DNA from: an uncultured Alphaproteobacteria bacterium
Lineage (GTDB): Bacteria > Pseudomonadota > Alphaproteobacteria > RS24
Length of the DNA stretch: 64,000 nt
NCBI GenBank assembly: GCA_938091085.1
Contig: CALKOC010000030.1
Span: 1 to 64,000 of the forward strand
Direction of reading: 5' to 3'
This document shows positions 25,440-35,109 of this stretch, one piece after another. A program made the position numbers and the translations under genes. Below the pieces are notes generated by a model. It saw only the letters and a program-made list of their open reading frames with translations, was not told the DNA's origin and made no database searches. Each line of letters starts with the position of its first letter. The stretch's first letter is position 1.

Positions 25440-26546
25440 ATGGCTGATCCAGCAACAGATCCGGCCAGCCTCGAAAAAGAGTTTTTGGCTGCTATTGAAA
25501 ACGCTTCAACGCTCGCGGAGCTTGAGGAAGTGCGTCTTGCTGCGCTCGGTAAGAAAGGTCGGGTATCCGAACTTTTGAAAAGCCTAGGTGGCATGACGGC
25601 TGAAGAACGCCAAGTGCAAGGGCCGCTTATTAATGGCTTGAAGCTATCACTGTCGCAAGCTTTGGATAATCGAAAATCCTCATTGGAAACAGAAGCGTTA
25701 AATGCGCGACTGGCGGGGGAGACCGAAGACGTCACGCTTCCTGTCCAGCCGACCGGCTTGTCAGAAGGCCGCCTTCATCCTATCAGCCAAGTCACGGAAG
25801 AAATTGTTACGATTTTTGCTGATATGGGATTCTCGGTTGCCGAGGGACCCGATATTGAAACGGATTTCCATAATTTCACAGCGCTTAATATCCCCGAGTC
25901 GCACCCTGCACGTCAGATGCATGATACATTTTATTTTGAAGAAAATGAAGATGGCGAAAGGCTGCTCCTCCGGACGCATACATCGCCTGTTCAAATTAGG
26001 ACGATGGAAGCTGGTGATCCGCCATTCAGATTTATCGCACCTGGACGAACCTATCGCTGTGACAGTGATCAAACGCATACGCCAATGTTTCATCAGGTCG
26101 AGGGGTTGGTTATTGACAAGGATACCCATCTGGGACACCTGAAGTGGGTTTTAGAAACTTTCTTGTCTACCTTCTTTGAAGTTGATGGCGTTGTGTTGCG
26201 TCTGCGCCCGAGTTATTTCCCTTTCACAGAACCCAGCATGGAAGTTGATGTTCAATGCGCCCGCGCAGGGAATGAAATTCGCATTGGCGAAGGTTCAGAC
26301 TGGATGGAAATTCTTGGATGCGGCATGGTGCATCCGAATGTCCTAACGAATGTTGGCATTGACCCTGAAGTTTATCAAGGTTTTGCTTTTGGTATGGGTA
26401 TTGACCGCCTTGCCATGCTGAAATACGGCATGCCAGACCTGAGAGCATTTTTTGATGCTGATCTAAGATGGCTTCGTCATTATGGCTTTTCCGCTTTGAA
26501 TGTGCCGGCATTACAACGTGGCCTCTCTGTGGATGAGGGGGTCTAG
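25440..26546 (+). CDS. pheS: Phenylalanyl-tRNA synthetase alpha subunit
   Basis: PheS holds the catalytic core of the alpha2-beta2 enzyme that charges tRNA-Phe. The 368-residue protein has the N-terminal coiled coil that binds tRNA. Class II motifs follow: [19 protein letters not shown], the [12 protein letters not shown] loop, [17 protein letters not shown] (motif 2) and [16 protein letters not shown] (motif 3). Its stop is immediately followed by the pheT ATG. Confidence 0.98.
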   Translation: MADPATDPASLEKEFLAAIENASTLAELEEVRLAALGKKGRVSELLKSLGGMTAEERQVQGPLINGLKLSLSQALDNRKSSLETEALNARLAGETEDVTLPVQPTGLSEGRLHPISQVTEEIVTIFADMGFSVAEGPDIETDFHNFTALNIPESHPARQMHDTFYFEENEDGERLLLRTHTSPVQIRTMEAGDPPFRFIAPGRTYRCDSDQTHTPMFHQVEGLVIDKDTHLGHLKWVLETFLSTFFEVDGVVLRLRPSYFPFTEPSMEVDVQCARAGNEIRIGEGSDWMEILGCGMVHPNVLTNVGIDPEVYQGFAFGMGIDRLAMLKYGMPDLRAFFDADLRWLRHYGFSALNVPALQRGLSVDEGV

Positions 26547-28961
26547 ATGAAGTTCACGCTCGACTGGCTACATGATCATCTTGAAACTGATGCCACTCTC
26601 GACATTATTTGCGATACGCTGAATCGTATCGGTCTTGAGGTTGAGGACGTTATAGACCCGGCTTCAAAACTTGCAGGTTTTGAGGTGGCTGAAATTGTCT
26701 CTACAGAACAACACCCGGATGCTGATCGATTAAAAATTTGCACCGTTAAAAGTGGGCAAGGTGAACAAAAACTTGTCTGCGGTGCGCCTAATGCTCGCGC
26801 TGGCCTTAAAGGTATTCTGGCTAATGAAGGCGCAGTGATTCCTGCCAATGGCATGGTTTTGGGTAAGGCTAAAATCCGTGGAGTGGAAAGTCGCGGTATG
26901 ATGTGTTCGCTCGCCGAACTAGAACTTTCTGAAGATCACGACGGCATTATTGAATTGCCTGAAAATGCTGTCATCGGTACACCGGCGGCTGAAGCCTTGG
27001 CAAATAACGGTTTTGCGATTGATCCGGTGATAGAAATCGCTATTACACCTAATCGTCCTGACTGTCTCGGTGTGCGCGGCATTGCTCGTGACCTCGCGGC
27101 AGCAGGTCTTGGAACGCTTAAACCTGATACAGTTCAGGCCGCATCCTCGGATTTTGAAAGTGATATTAAGATTAATGTTACGACTCCGGATTGTCCTGTC
27201 TTTGCCGGGCGCGTTATACGCGGTTTGAAAAATGGAGCATCACCTGATTGGTTGTCTGCTCGATTGCAGGCGATTGGGCAACGTCGGATTAATACGCTTG
27301 TAGATATTACCAATTACATATCTTTTGACCGCGGACGGCCATTGCATGTTTACGATGTGAGTCGTTTGTCAGGTGCAGTAACGGCTCGTGCGGGTCAGGC
27401 TGGTGAAAAATTCACGGCGCTTGATGAAGAAAGCTATGAAATTGACGAGAATGATTGCGTTATTGCAGACGATAAATCTGTTTTGGGTTTTGGCGGCGTT
27501 AAGGGTGGTTTAGAGTCCGGCGCAAACGAAGCGACGACGGAAGTGCTTGTTGAGAGTGCCTGGTTTGAACCAGTCGCCATTGCTAATACAGGTCGCCGCC
27601 ACGGTATAGATAGCGATGCACGATATCGATTTGAGCGTGGGGTGGATCCGCAATCAGTGTTACCCGGTCTGGATCAAGCGGTTCAAATGATCACGCAACT
27701 TTGTGGTGGTGAGGTGTCATCTTTGATACAGGCCGGTGATGTACCTGACAATCAACAAGAAATTGCCTTTGACCCGCAGCGTGTGAAATCACTAACCGGA
27801 ATTGATCTTACTGAAGACAATATCGAGGATATTCTTGTGCGACTTGGTTTTGAGGTAACGCGCCAAAAAGAAAAGTGGCAAGTTAAAGCACCGACTTGGC
27901 GCCCAGATGTTCACGGTTCCGCCGACCTTGTTGAGGAAGTGACCCGCATTTATGGTCTTGATAATGTGCCGAGTGTACCCCTGCCAAGTGATGCCGACAT
28001 TACTCAGGCCATTCAGACCCCGGAACAAACCCGGACTGCGCTGGCGCGCCGGATTATGGCAGGCTCCGGTCTAACGGAAGCTGTTACTTGGTCATTCATT
28101 GCTGAGGCTGTTGCTTTAAAATTCGGTGGACATCCGGCTTTAAAACTCGCCAACCCGATTTCATCTGAATTATCCAATATGCGCCCATCGCTTTTGCCGG
28201 GCCTGTTGCAGGCTGCCGGACGCAATGTAGCGCGTGGGCTGTCTGATTTTGGTCTGTTTGAAGTCGGGCAGGTTTTCACGGATGCTATGCCGGGCGGACA
28301 GGAAACGGTTGTTGCAGCTCTTAGATATGGTCATGTGAAACCGCGTGACTGGTCGGGTCCGGCTGAGCCTCTCAATCTTTTCAAAATTAAGGCCGATGCC
28401 CTCACTTTGCTCACGGCTTATGGTGTTCAAGCAGAGTCTCTTCAGGTATTGCGCGATACACCCGATTGGTATCATCCGGGTCAATCAGGTGTTATTTGCC
28501 GTGACCCACGAACACCATTAGCCCGTTTCGGGGCTTTGCATCCAGCTTTATTGAAAGACTTTGATCTTGATGGGCCGGTTATGGTTTGTGAGATTTTCCC
28601 TATGGCAATTCCGTTGCCCAAGAAAAAACCCTCGCGAAGCAAGCCCGTTTTGTCTTTATCTCCCTATCAAGCTGTGCGCCGTGATTTCGCATTTGAAGTG
28701 GCTGCTGATTTGCCCGCCGATAAGCTTATGAAAGCAGCGCGGGGTGCAGATAAAAAATTGATTTCAAATGTCGCTCTTTTTGATGCTTTTACCGGATCCG
28801 CTGAGGGGGCAGGCGCATTAGGCGAAGGTATGAAATCACTTGCGATTGAGGTTACACTCAGTCCGATGGAAGCGACTTTGACAGATGCCGAAATCGAGGC
28901 AGCTGCCGACAAGATTATTCAAGCAGTTGAAAAGGCAACAGGCGGCAAACTCCGCCGATAA
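26547..28961 (+). CDS. pheT: Phenylalanyl-tRNA synthetase beta subunit
   Basis: PheT gives structure, tRNA binding and editing of mischarged tyrosine. The 804-residue protein has an EMAP-type tRNA-binding domain near the start ([21 protein letters not shown]), then the B3/B4 editing domain. The B5 domain and a catalytic-like fold with [19 protein letters not shown] follow. The C-terminal ferredoxin-fold anticodon-binding domain contains [10 protein letters not shown]. It is directly fused in reading order to pheS, so both subunits come from one message. Confidence 0.98.
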   Translation: MKFTLDWLHDHLETDATLDIICDTLNRIGLEVEDVIDPASKLAGFEVAEIVSTEQHPDADRLKICTVKSGQGEQKLVCGAPNARAGLKGILANEGAVIPANGMVLGKAKIRGVESRGMMCSLAELELSEDHDGIIELPENAVIGTPAAEALANNGFAIDPVIEIAITPNRPDCLGVRGIARDLAAAGLGTLKPDTVQAASSDFESDIKINVTTPDCPVFAGRVIRGLKNGASPDWLSARLQAIGQRRINTLVDITNYISFDRGRPLHVYDVSRLSGAVTARAGQAGEKFTALDEESYEIDENDCVIADDKSVLGFGGVKGGLESGANEATTEVLVESAWFEPVAIANTGRRHGIDSDARYRFERGVDPQSVLPGLDQAVQMITQLCGGEVSSLIQAGDVPDNQQEIAFDPQRVKSLTGIDLTEDNIEDILVRLGFEVTRQKEKWQVKAPTWRPDVHGSADLVEEVTRIYGLDNVPSVPLPSDADITQAIQTPEQTRTALARRIMAGSGLTEAVTWSFIAEAVALKFGGHPALKLANPISSELSNMRPSLLPGLLQAAGRNVARGLSDFGLFEVGQVFTDAMPGGQETVVAALRYGHVKPRDWSGPAEPLNLFKIKADALTLLTAYGVQAESLQVLRDTPDWYHPGQSGVICRDPRTPLARFGALHPALLKDFDLDGPVMVCEIFPMAIPLPKKKPSRSKPVLSLSPYQAVRRDFAFEVAADLPADKLMKAARGADKKLISNVALFDAFTGSAEGAGALGEGMKSLAIEVTLSPMEATLTDAEIEAAADKIIQAVEKATGGKLRR

Positions 28962-29036
28962 GCCCAAAAACTGCATCCCTCAAATTTGATGATTTGACGC
29001 ATTGGCTGTATTCCGACGCAGTGCTATATCACTGCA

Positions 29037-29063
29037 ATGACACAGAGTGTGACCCGAAAATGA
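29037..29063 (+). CDS. Eight-codon leader ORF overlapping the lepA start
   Basis: ATG at 29037 opens an eight-codon frame reading MTQSVTRK. Its TGA (29061-29063) overlaps the lepA ATG (29060-29062) as ATGA. I see no convincing ribosome site in front of it. It could couple translation to lepA or be chance. Confidence 0.25.
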   Translation: MTQSVTRK

Positions 29064-30859
29064 CCAAACAAGAAAATATCCGTAACTTTTCCATTATTGC
29101 CCATATTGACCATGGAAAGTCCACGCTTGCTGACCGTCTTATCCAAGTGACGGGGGGTCTGTCTGATCGTGAGATGCAGGAGCAGGTGTTGGACAATATG
29201 GAATTGGAACGTGAACGCGGGATTACTATTAAGGCGCAGACCGTCAGGCTTGATTATACTGCCGCTGATGGCGAGTTATACCATCTCAATCTGATTGATA
29301 CCCCCGGCCATGTCGATTTTGCATATGAAGTAAACCGGTCTTTGGCGGCTTGTGAAGGTTCTTTGTTGGTTGTGGATGCCAGTCAGGGTGTCGAAGCGCA
29401 GACACTGGCAAATGTCTATCAGGCCATTGAGGTTGACCATGAAATTTTGCCGGTGCTCAATAAAATTGACCTCCCAGCCGCCGAGCCGGAGCGCGTGAAG
29501 CAGCAGGTTGAGGATGTTATCGGGCTCGATACTGAAAACGCCTTAGAAATTTCTGCCAAGACAGGTATTGGTATTGATACTGTGCTTGAAGCAATTGTCA
29601 CACAATTACCGCCGCCTCTGGGTGCGCCGGATGCACCGCTCAAAGCCATGCTGGTGGATAGCTGGTATGACCCCTATCTAGGGGTTGTGGTGCTGGTGCG
29701 GGTTATTGATGGTGTGATGAAAAAAGGCCAGAAAGTCCGCATGATGTCAAATGGTGCGTCTTATTTGCTGGACCGTGTCGGGGTGTTTCGTCCTAAGCAA
29801 GAAAGTGTTGCTCAACTTGGCCCGGGTGAAATCGGGTTTTTCACCGCCGCCATAAAAGAAGTTGCAGATACACGCGTCGGGGACACGGTCACCGATGACC
29901 GCCAGCCATGCGAAGTGCCTCTGGCAGGCTTTAAACCATCTCAGCCAGTGGTGTTTTGTGGTTTGTTTCCTGTCGATAGCAGTGAGTTTGAGGATTTGCG
30001 CGACGCGATGGGTAAGCTACGCCTCAATGATGCGAGTTTCGAATTTGAAATGGAGACCAGTGCCGCTTTAGGGTTTGGGTTCCGTTGCGGGTTCCTCGGC
30101 CTGCTGCATCTTGAGATTATCCGCGAGCGCATTGAGCGCGAATTTGGTATTGATCTTATTACAACCGCACCATCCGTGGTTTATCACTTACACATGAACG
30201 ATGGCGAGATGATTGAGATGCATAATCCTGCTGATATGCCGGATGTTGTGAAAATCGAACATATTGAAGAGCCTTGGATTAAGGCGTCCATTCTGGTGCC
30301 TGATGAATATATGGGCGCGGTACTGAAGTTGTGTGAGGATCGTCGCGGGCGGCAATTAAATATGAGCTACGCTGGCAGCCGCGCCATGCTGGAATATGCC
30401 CTGCCGCTGAACGAGGTCGTGTTTGATTTTTACGACCGGCTTAAATCTGCCACCAAAGGCTATGCCAGTTTTGATTATAGTGTGACAGGTTATGAGCAAG
30501 GCGATTTGGTGAAGATGTCCATTCTCGTTAATGCTGAGCCTGTTGATGCGCTGTCAACGATTGTGCACCGCGAGCGGGCTGAAAACCGTGGGCGTGCCAT
30601 GTGTGAACGCCTGAAAGACCTTATCCCCCGACATTTATTTAAAATCCCTGTTCAAGCAGCGATTGGTGGCAAGATTATCGCGCGTGAAACCATTGCGGCT
30701 TTGCGTAAAGATGTGACGGCTAAATGTTATGGTGGGGACGCGACGCGGAAACGCAAGCTGCTGGATAAGCAGAAAGAGGGTAAAAAGAAAATGCGCCAAT
30801 TCGGTAAGGTTGACATCCCTCAGGACGCGTTTATCTCGGCATTAAAAATGGATGATTAG
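29060..30859 (+). CDS. lepA: Elongation factor 4 (LepA)
   Basis: LepA is a ribosome-binding GTPase linked to back-translocation and 30S biogenesis. From ATG 29060 the protein has 599 residues, the same length as E. coli LepA. The GTPase motifs are [13 protein letters not shown], the DTPGHVDF switch and [11 protein letters not shown]. The EF-G-like domains III and V and the LepA-specific C-terminal domain ([21 protein letters not shown] is part of it) follow. An in-frame extension to 28994 lacks conserved residues. Confidence 0.97.
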   Translation: MTKQENIRNFSIIAHIDHGKSTLADRLIQVTGGLSDREMQEQVLDNMELERERGITIKAQTVRLDYTAADGELYHLNLIDTPGHVDFAYEVNRSLAACEGSLLVVDASQGVEAQTLANVYQAIEVDHEILPVLNKIDLPAAEPERVKQQVEDVIGLDTENALEISAKTGIGIDTVLEAIVTQLPPPLGAPDAPLKAMLVDSWYDPYLGVVVLVRVIDGVMKKGQKVRMMSNGASYLLDRVGVFRPKQESVAQLGPGEIGFFTAAIKEVADTRVGDTVTDDRQPCEVPLAGFKPSQPVVFCGLFPVDSSEFEDLRDAMGKLRLNDASFEFEMETSAALGFGFRCGFLGLLHLEIIRERIEREFGIDLITTAPSVVYHLHMNDGEMIEMHNPADMPDVVKIEHIEEPWIKASILVPDEYMGAVLKLCEDRRGRQLNMSYAGSRAMLEYALPLNEVVFDFYDRLKSATKGYASFDYSVTGYEQGDLVKMSILVNAEPVDALSTIVHRERAENRGRAMCERLKDLIPRHLFKIPVQAAIGGKIIARETIAALRKDVTAKCYGGDATRKRKLLDKQKEGKKKMRQFGKVDIPQDAFISALKMDD

Positions 30860-30900
30860 GCTTATTTTTCGGCAAGTACTAGCTATATAATGCATCTTCC

Positions 30901-31035
30901 GGCGACAGGTGGCTGCTGAGTGACTGAGTGAGTGACTGAGTGAGTGACTGAGTGGCTCAGTGACTGAAGGCGCTCGCCTAGAAAGCGTGTAGGCGTTAAT
31001 GCGTCTCAAGGGTTCGAACCTCTCTTTGTCCGGCA
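30901..31035 (+). pseudogene. Decayed tRNA-Ser copy with an expanded D arm
   Basis: The 3' part (about 30964-31035) matches the intact tRNA-Ser(GGA) at 32822-32911 with about 9 differences over 71 positions, including the whole variable arm and T loop. The anticodon triplet has become AGA, the anticodon stem and T stem carry mismatches, and the CCA end reads GCA. At the 5' side GGCGACAGGTGGC recalls the normal GGACAGGTGGC. The D-arm sequence GAGTGGCT has grown into about 48 bases of GAGT/GACT repeats. It cannot fold as a normal tRNA. Confidence 0.88.
30918..30965. repeat. Tandem GAGT/GACT repeat inside the tRNA-Ser pseudogene
   Basis: The clearest unit is the 12-mer GAGTGAGTGACT, at 30926-30937 and 30938-30949. 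It is flanked by GAGTGACT (30918-30925), GAGTGGCT (30950-30957) and CAGTGACT (30958-30965). The seed is the tRNA D-arm sequence GAGTGGCTGAAGG. Confidence 0.92.
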
Positions 31036-31178
31036 ATTAACTGAAAAATTTCCTCTGCCAACCGCCCTTCGCGAAACGGCATTGACAATTTTATCTGTTC
31101 GGCCAAAATGTTTTGGAAGTCTCTTTTTTGAGCCGGCGTAATATTTGAGTCAGTGCAATATTTGGGAAAGAGGTTTCA

Positions 31179-32612
31179 ATGTCATTGCTAATTGATATTT
31201 TATTCTTTATGGCGGCGTTGTTCATCACTGTCATTGGCATGGTGGTGCTGTTTTTGTTTTTTGTCTATCTGCACGATCGCCTTCAAACGCGTAATGCCAT
31301 TTATCGCAATTATCCCGTGCTTGGCCATATGCGCTATATATTAAAAGAATTAGGCGTGTTTTTCCGCAGCTATTTTTTTGCAGCTGATCGCGAAGAACTG
31401 CCGTTTAATCGTTTTCAGCGCGAATTTGTCAATAATATGGCTGATAATAAAGGCGGGGTGATTGCTTTTGGTTCCGGTTATAATTTGCATGATGACAGTT
31501 CTATATCTTTTGCCAATAGTTTTTATCCAACCTTAACCGAAGACGTGATGCATGTGCGGGCTGTTACTTTCGGATCAGATACGCCCAACCCCTATACAAC
31601 GGAAAGCTATTTTAATATTTCCGGTACCTCATATGGCTCCATGTCATCCAATGCCATTTTCGCCCTCTCGCGCGGTGCTAAACTTGCCGGCGCCTGGCAT
31701 AATACCGGCGAAGGTGGTTTCAGCCATTATCACGAAAAGGGCGGCGCCGATACGGTGTTTCAAATCGGTACAGCCAATTATGGTGTGCGTGGCGAAAACG
31801 GTGCGCTCGATTATGACAAGCTGACACAGCTGGCCAGCAAGGAACAAATCGTCATGTTCGAGATTAAACTGTCACAGGGCGCAAAGCCCGGCAAAGGTGG
31901 CATTCTGCCAGGTAATAAAGTGACCAGTGAAATCGCTAAAACACGTGGCATTCCCGAAGGACAAGACAGCATATCGCCCAATCGGCGTGAAGATGTGGGC
32001 AATGGCGATGAATTGGCGGAATTAATTGCACGTGTCAAACAGGCCACCGGCAAGCCTGTCGGCATCAAATTTGTTCTGGGGCGACCGCAAGACCTTGATG
32101 AGATTTTCAAGAGCTTCAAAAAACATAATGTCTATCCGAGTTTTATCACGCTGGACGGCGCCGATGGCGGCACGGGTGCGGCTCCTGCGGCGTTAATGGA
32201 CCATGTCGGCATGTTGCTTGATCGTTCCTTGCCGGCGCTCATGCATGCGCTTGAGGCCCATGGTCTGCGCGAGCAAATTCCGGTTTGTGCTTCCGGTAAG
32301 CTAATTACTCCGGCCGATATTGCCTGGGCTTTGGCCGAAGGTGCTGTGGCGGTCAATTCAGCACGCGGACCAATGTTTGCGCTGGGCTGCATTCAGGCGT
32401 TGCAATGCGATAAAAACACCTGCCCGACTGGCATTACCACTCATAATAAGCGCTTAATGCGCGGGCTGAACCCAAAGGTGAAATCGCAGCGTGTTGCCAA
32501 TTATATTACCAATACAAAAAAACAAGTGGGCTATATTGCCCATGCCACCGGCGCCGCTTGTGCGCGTTCCATTGCCAAAGACCGGGTTATACGTAAAAGC
32601 CATACTTCGTAG
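31179..32612 (+). CDS. Membrane-anchored FMN-binding glutamate synthase-like protein
   Basis: The 477-residue protein starts with a transmembrane helix (about residues 4-31). The FMN-binding TIM-barrel domain of glutamate synthases follows (GSMSSNAIFALSRGA, HNTGEGGFSHYH, then KLSQGAKPGKGGILP, DGADGGTGAAP). Near the end CIQALQCDKNTCPTGI carries three cysteines placed for an iron-sulfur cluster. There is no glutaminase domain, so this is not a complete GltB. Similar stand-alone proteins are widespread and their reaction is not settled. It is flanked by the tRNA-Ser pseudogene and the intact tRNA-Ser. Confidence 0.85.
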   Translation: MSLLIDILFFMAALFITVIGMVVLFLFFVYLHDRLQTRNAIYRNYPVLGHMRYILKELGVFFRSYFFAADREELPFNRFQREFVNNMADNKGGVIAFGSGYNLHDDSSISFANSFYPTLTEDVMHVRAVTFGSDTPNPYTTESYFNISGTSYGSMSSNAIFALSRGAKLAGAWHNTGEGGFSHYHEKGGADTVFQIGTANYGVRGENGALDYDKLTQLASKEQIVMFEIKLSQGAKPGKGGILPGNKVTSEIAKTRGIPEGQDSISPNRREDVGNGDELAELIARVKQATGKPVGIKFVLGRPQDLDEIFKSFKKHNVYPSFITLDGADGGTGAAPAALMDHVGMLLDRSLPALMHALEAHGLREQIPVCASGKLITPADIAWALAEGAVAVNSARGPMFALGCIQALQCDKNTCPTGITTHNKRLMRGLNPKVKSQRVANYITNTKKQVGYIAHATGAACARSIAKDRVIRKSHTS

Positions 32613-32821
32613 GGTCGCCAGGGCCAGCTAATTTATGCTTGATGGCAAATCTACCGGCTTGACGCCGAATATGCTGAAAAATTGGCTGCTCTGGGAGACG
32701 ATTCTTGAATTTGTTTTTTATTCGGGGTAAGTCATTTAAATGAATCTGATGGCATATGAAGTTGGAAGGGGAAGGCCGCATTGTTTCTACCTTCCGGCAG
32801 GCGTTTGGTGTTGGGGACAAA
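32613..32821. other. Spacer between the FMN protein and tRNA-Ser; no gene recognised
   Basis: This stretch of 209 bases holds only short open frames on both strands without a recognisable family or ribosome site. It presumably contains the tRNA-Ser promoter, which I could not place with confidence. Confidence 0.5.
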
Positions 32822-32911
32822 GGACAGGTGGCCGAGTGGCTGAAGGCGCACGCTTGGAAAGCGTGTAGGCGTTAACGCGTCTCGAGGGTTCGAATCCCTC
32901 TCTGTCCGCCA
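32822..32911 (+). tRNA. tRNA-Ser (anticodon GGA)
   Basis: A 90-base class II tRNA. Acceptor GGACAGG pairs with TCTGTCC with a final G-U. The anticodon stem CACGC/GCGTG encloses TTGGAAA (anticodon GGA). A long variable arm and the T loop TTCGAAT follow, and CCA is encoded at 32909-32911. Confidence 0.97.
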
Positions 32912-32954
32912 TTACTTTTTCCAAGAAGACGATAGCATTAAATTTCTCGAAAAA

Positions 32955-33037
32955 ATCTCATGCCTTTTATGTCGGGGGCTGAACAGGCTTGATTAGTGCC
33001 TGCCCAGTTCCCTGACATAAGCAGGTTGATATGAGAT
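32955..33037. terminator. Long nested inverted repeat between tRNA-Ser and the barrel gene
   Basis: Outer arms ATCTCAT (32955-32961) and ATGAGAT (33031-33037) match perfectly. Inside them TATGTC (32968-32973) pairs with GACATA (33014-33019). An inner imperfect stem then runs to a loop near 32990-32998. It separates two convergent units and may end both; the length and layering are more than a simple terminator needs. Confidence 0.6.
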
Positions 33038-33038
33038 G

Positions 33039-34394
33039 CTAGAGCATGAACTCCTTTGTGAAGGACAGTTTCCACAAATTCGTATCAATCTCATAAATGG
33101 ATAAATTCGACTTGTTTTGATTGATGGTGTAGCTGGCGTTTATTTTCCAGCCTTCGAGTTTCGGAGACAGGGTCTCAGCATTAAGCCTGTAGTTCACACC
33201 ATAAATTGTGCGTTCGTCCTCTCGAATGCGTGGTGCTGAAGTGAGGCGTTTGGCATATGCCGACTCCGCATATTCATAGAAAAAATTCACCTGATGATTG
33301 GCATTGGGCAACCAGAAAATACCTAAGCCATAGCTGTCTTGTTCTCTTTCGGTCTTAGCCACGGCATTGGTTGTGGCTTCAGTAGCCTCGCGATCTGAGT
33401 AGGTTAAATGCATACGGGCATATACGGATGCGGATAATTTAGCGAGCATGCCAGCAGAATGACTTAGCTCCTCCGAGTCCGAGTCATTTGCAGTGGGTGT
33501 GTTACTGTGATCCTGTTCCATATATTTGAAATTGTAAAACAGTCTCCAACCATTCTGGAGTTTATAGCTATATCCAAAACGCGCTTGTTTGACGTCAATA
33601 TCATTATTGAGCTGCACTTGCCCATTGCGCGATGCACTGAATACCGTATTTGTGCGGTCAATCGTTGTGTAGCCGAGTCCAAAATTCAGATTGTTAGCAC
33701 CTCTGACTATTTTATAGCTCAGCGCACCGGCCGTTGTGTTGGACGTCGTGTTTTCAGCTTTATCGCCATCAGTTTCTTGAGCGGAAATAGAGAAGTTTAG
33801 CGAGTCCTGGCCGAATTGATATTTGCCCTCAAAGTCTGCCATTAACCCGAAACTTGTGTCGTCAATCTTGGCGACGGCATCATCATTCACATTATCAACT
33901 CTATTAATAAGTGTGGTAGTGGTGCCGTCAAAATATTCAAAGATACCACTTTCAGGAAAGCTGTTAGCATTGTCATTGCCGGTAACAGAAAGGCCAATAC
34001 GCGCTTTAAATTGCCAGCCATCTGCGCCTTCAATATTCTGTGCCAGTTTTCTGGCACGGAGTTTCTTATCAGCCGGTAAGGGGAGTGTTGAGAGAAGTTT
34101 AATTTCTTCAAGTACTTCATCGCCCCTGCCAAGAAGATAGAGAATCTGCCCGCGAATATAGCGAGCATCAAGGTTTTGTGGATTGGCAATCAAGACTTTT
34201 TCGATATTCATTAAGGCTTCATCGAGTTTGCCTTGTTGAAGGTTGACGAGGGCAAGATTGAGCGCAACTGTCTCACCGATATTTGCGGGGGTGTCTTGAT
34301 TTGCGGCAGCGGCCTCGCGTGGGTGAACCCATAATGTGAAGATGAGGTTAAGCAACAAGAAAGCCGCGCCATAGCGGCGGAACAAAATAAGCAT
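33039..34394 (-). CDS. Exported TPR plus beta-barrel protein, Slam-like architecture
   Basis: The 451-residue protein has a signal peptide (about 1-33, ending near AAAA). Two or so tetratricopeptide-like helix pairs follow at about 45-125 (ALVNLQQGKLDEALMNIEKV, DARYIRGQILYLLGRG). From about 130 to the end it shows alternating amphipathic strands typical of an outer-membrane barrel (FKARIGLSVTGNDNANSF, NLNFGLGYTTIDRT, WRLFYNFKYMEQD), ending LSFTKEFML. TPR followed by a barrel is the plan of surface lipoprotein assembly modulators (Slam, DUF560) and related alphaproteobacterial porin-like proteins. Its stop is next to a big inverted repeat; a small secreted protein is encoded just upstream and a lipoprotein is divergent. 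Confidence 0.7.
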   Translation of the reverse strand: MLILFRRYGAAFLLLNLIFTLWVHPREAAAANQDTPANIGETVALNLALVNLQQGKLDEALMNIEKVLIANPQNLDARYIRGQILYLLGRGDEVLEEIKLLSTLPLPADKKLRARKLAQNIEGADGWQFKARIGLSVTGNDNANSFPESGIFEYFDGTTTTLINRVDNVNDDAVAKIDDTSFGLMADFEGKYQFGQDSLNFSISAQETDGDKAENTTSNTTAGALSYKIVRGANNLNFGLGYTTIDRTNTVFSASRNGQVQLNNDIDVKQARFGYSYKLQNGWRLFYNFKYMEQDHSNTPTANDSDSEELSHSAGMLAKLSASVYARMHLTYSDREATEATTNAVAKTEREQDSYGLGIFWLPNANHQVNFFYEYAESAYAKRLTSAPRIREDERTIYGVNYRLNAETLSPKLEGWKINASYTINQNKSNLSIYEIDTNLWKLSFTKEFML

Positions 34395-34428
34395 AATTTA
34401 ACCTTTATTTTTACGATACAGAGGATGA

Positions 34429-34959
34429 TTACTGTGCTGTTGGATCAGCTGAGCCAAAATTGTTGGACACGGATTGGACAATTGCCCAGTCAGCATCAGA
34501 CAAGTTGCCTTGACCATTAAGGGGGTTGAACGTTTCCTGTCCTACAATCTCTTTGCCTGCATCTGAAAGCTGATCAAAGGCGTTTAAAGTTTCTGTAACC
34601 TGCTGGAGGTTTACGTCGCCATTTTCTAATGCTTCAGCAATCATTGCCTGAATATCAAAATCAAAATTATCAATATTAGCTTCAATGATTTCTAGTGCTT
34701 GGTTGAGGGTGCCGGCTTCTTCTTGTGTGATAAGCCCTTGTTCAAGTGCATCGGCTACCATTGCGCTGTCGAGTGCAGCATCAATTTGTACGGATATATC
34801 CCCGGCTCCTGCGCCATTGGCAAAATCTTGTTCTGTTAGGCCTGAAATGGCGTCACCTAGTGGGACAATTTCAGTTTCTTGCGCCTTAACAAAAGATGCT
34901 GAGAGCGAAATTGTGAAGATTAAAAAAGAAAAAAGAGAGAAATAACGCATTTTTACCAT
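34429..34959 (-). CDS. Secreted acidic protein of unknown function
   Basis: The 176-residue product has a clear signal peptide (about residues 1-26, ending VKAQ). An acidic, helix-rich mature part follows, full of Asp, Glu, Ala and Gln (EQGLITQEEAGTLNQALEII, MIAEALENGDVNLQQV). No cysteine is present and no family is recognised. It is transcribed just before the TPR-barrel gene, 34 bases apart, so the two are probably co-expressed. It could be a cargo or a periplasmic helper. The start may be the first ATG (34959) or the one three codons later. Confidence 0.7.
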   Translation of the reverse strand: MVKMRYFSLFSFLIFTISLSASFVKAQETEIVPLGDAISGLTEQDFANGAGAGDISVQIDAALDSAMVADALEQGLITQEEAGTLNQALEIIEANIDNFDFDIQAMIAEALENGDVNLQQVTETLNAFDQLSDAGKEIVGQETFNPLNGQGNLSDADWAIVQSVSNNFGSADPTAQ

Positions 34960-35109
34960 TACCTTATTTGAATGTTGTGAATAAGTTAGCTCTATGGCTT
35001 CTATGACTATATCTGTGCAGTTTTAGGAATAATAATTGCTAGTAAAAAAGTAAGTGAATTTACATTTTTGTTTTATTTGTTGTTTTTTGACCATATTTTG
35101 AGGTGTTGC

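Noticed and set aside
30918-30965. Short regular repeat that might suggest a CRISPR array
   Set aside because: The units are 8-12 bases and directly adjacent, with no spacers and no cas genes; they derive from the tRNA D arm.
30842-31036. 64-codon minus-strand frame over the pseudo-tRNA
   Set aside because: Its Ser/His/Leu repeats are just the translation of the GAGT/GACT tandem repeat.
32587-32820. 77-codon frame on the minus strand before tRNA-Ser
   Set aside because: It overlaps the end of the FMN protein gene, lacks a ribosome site and shows no family motif.
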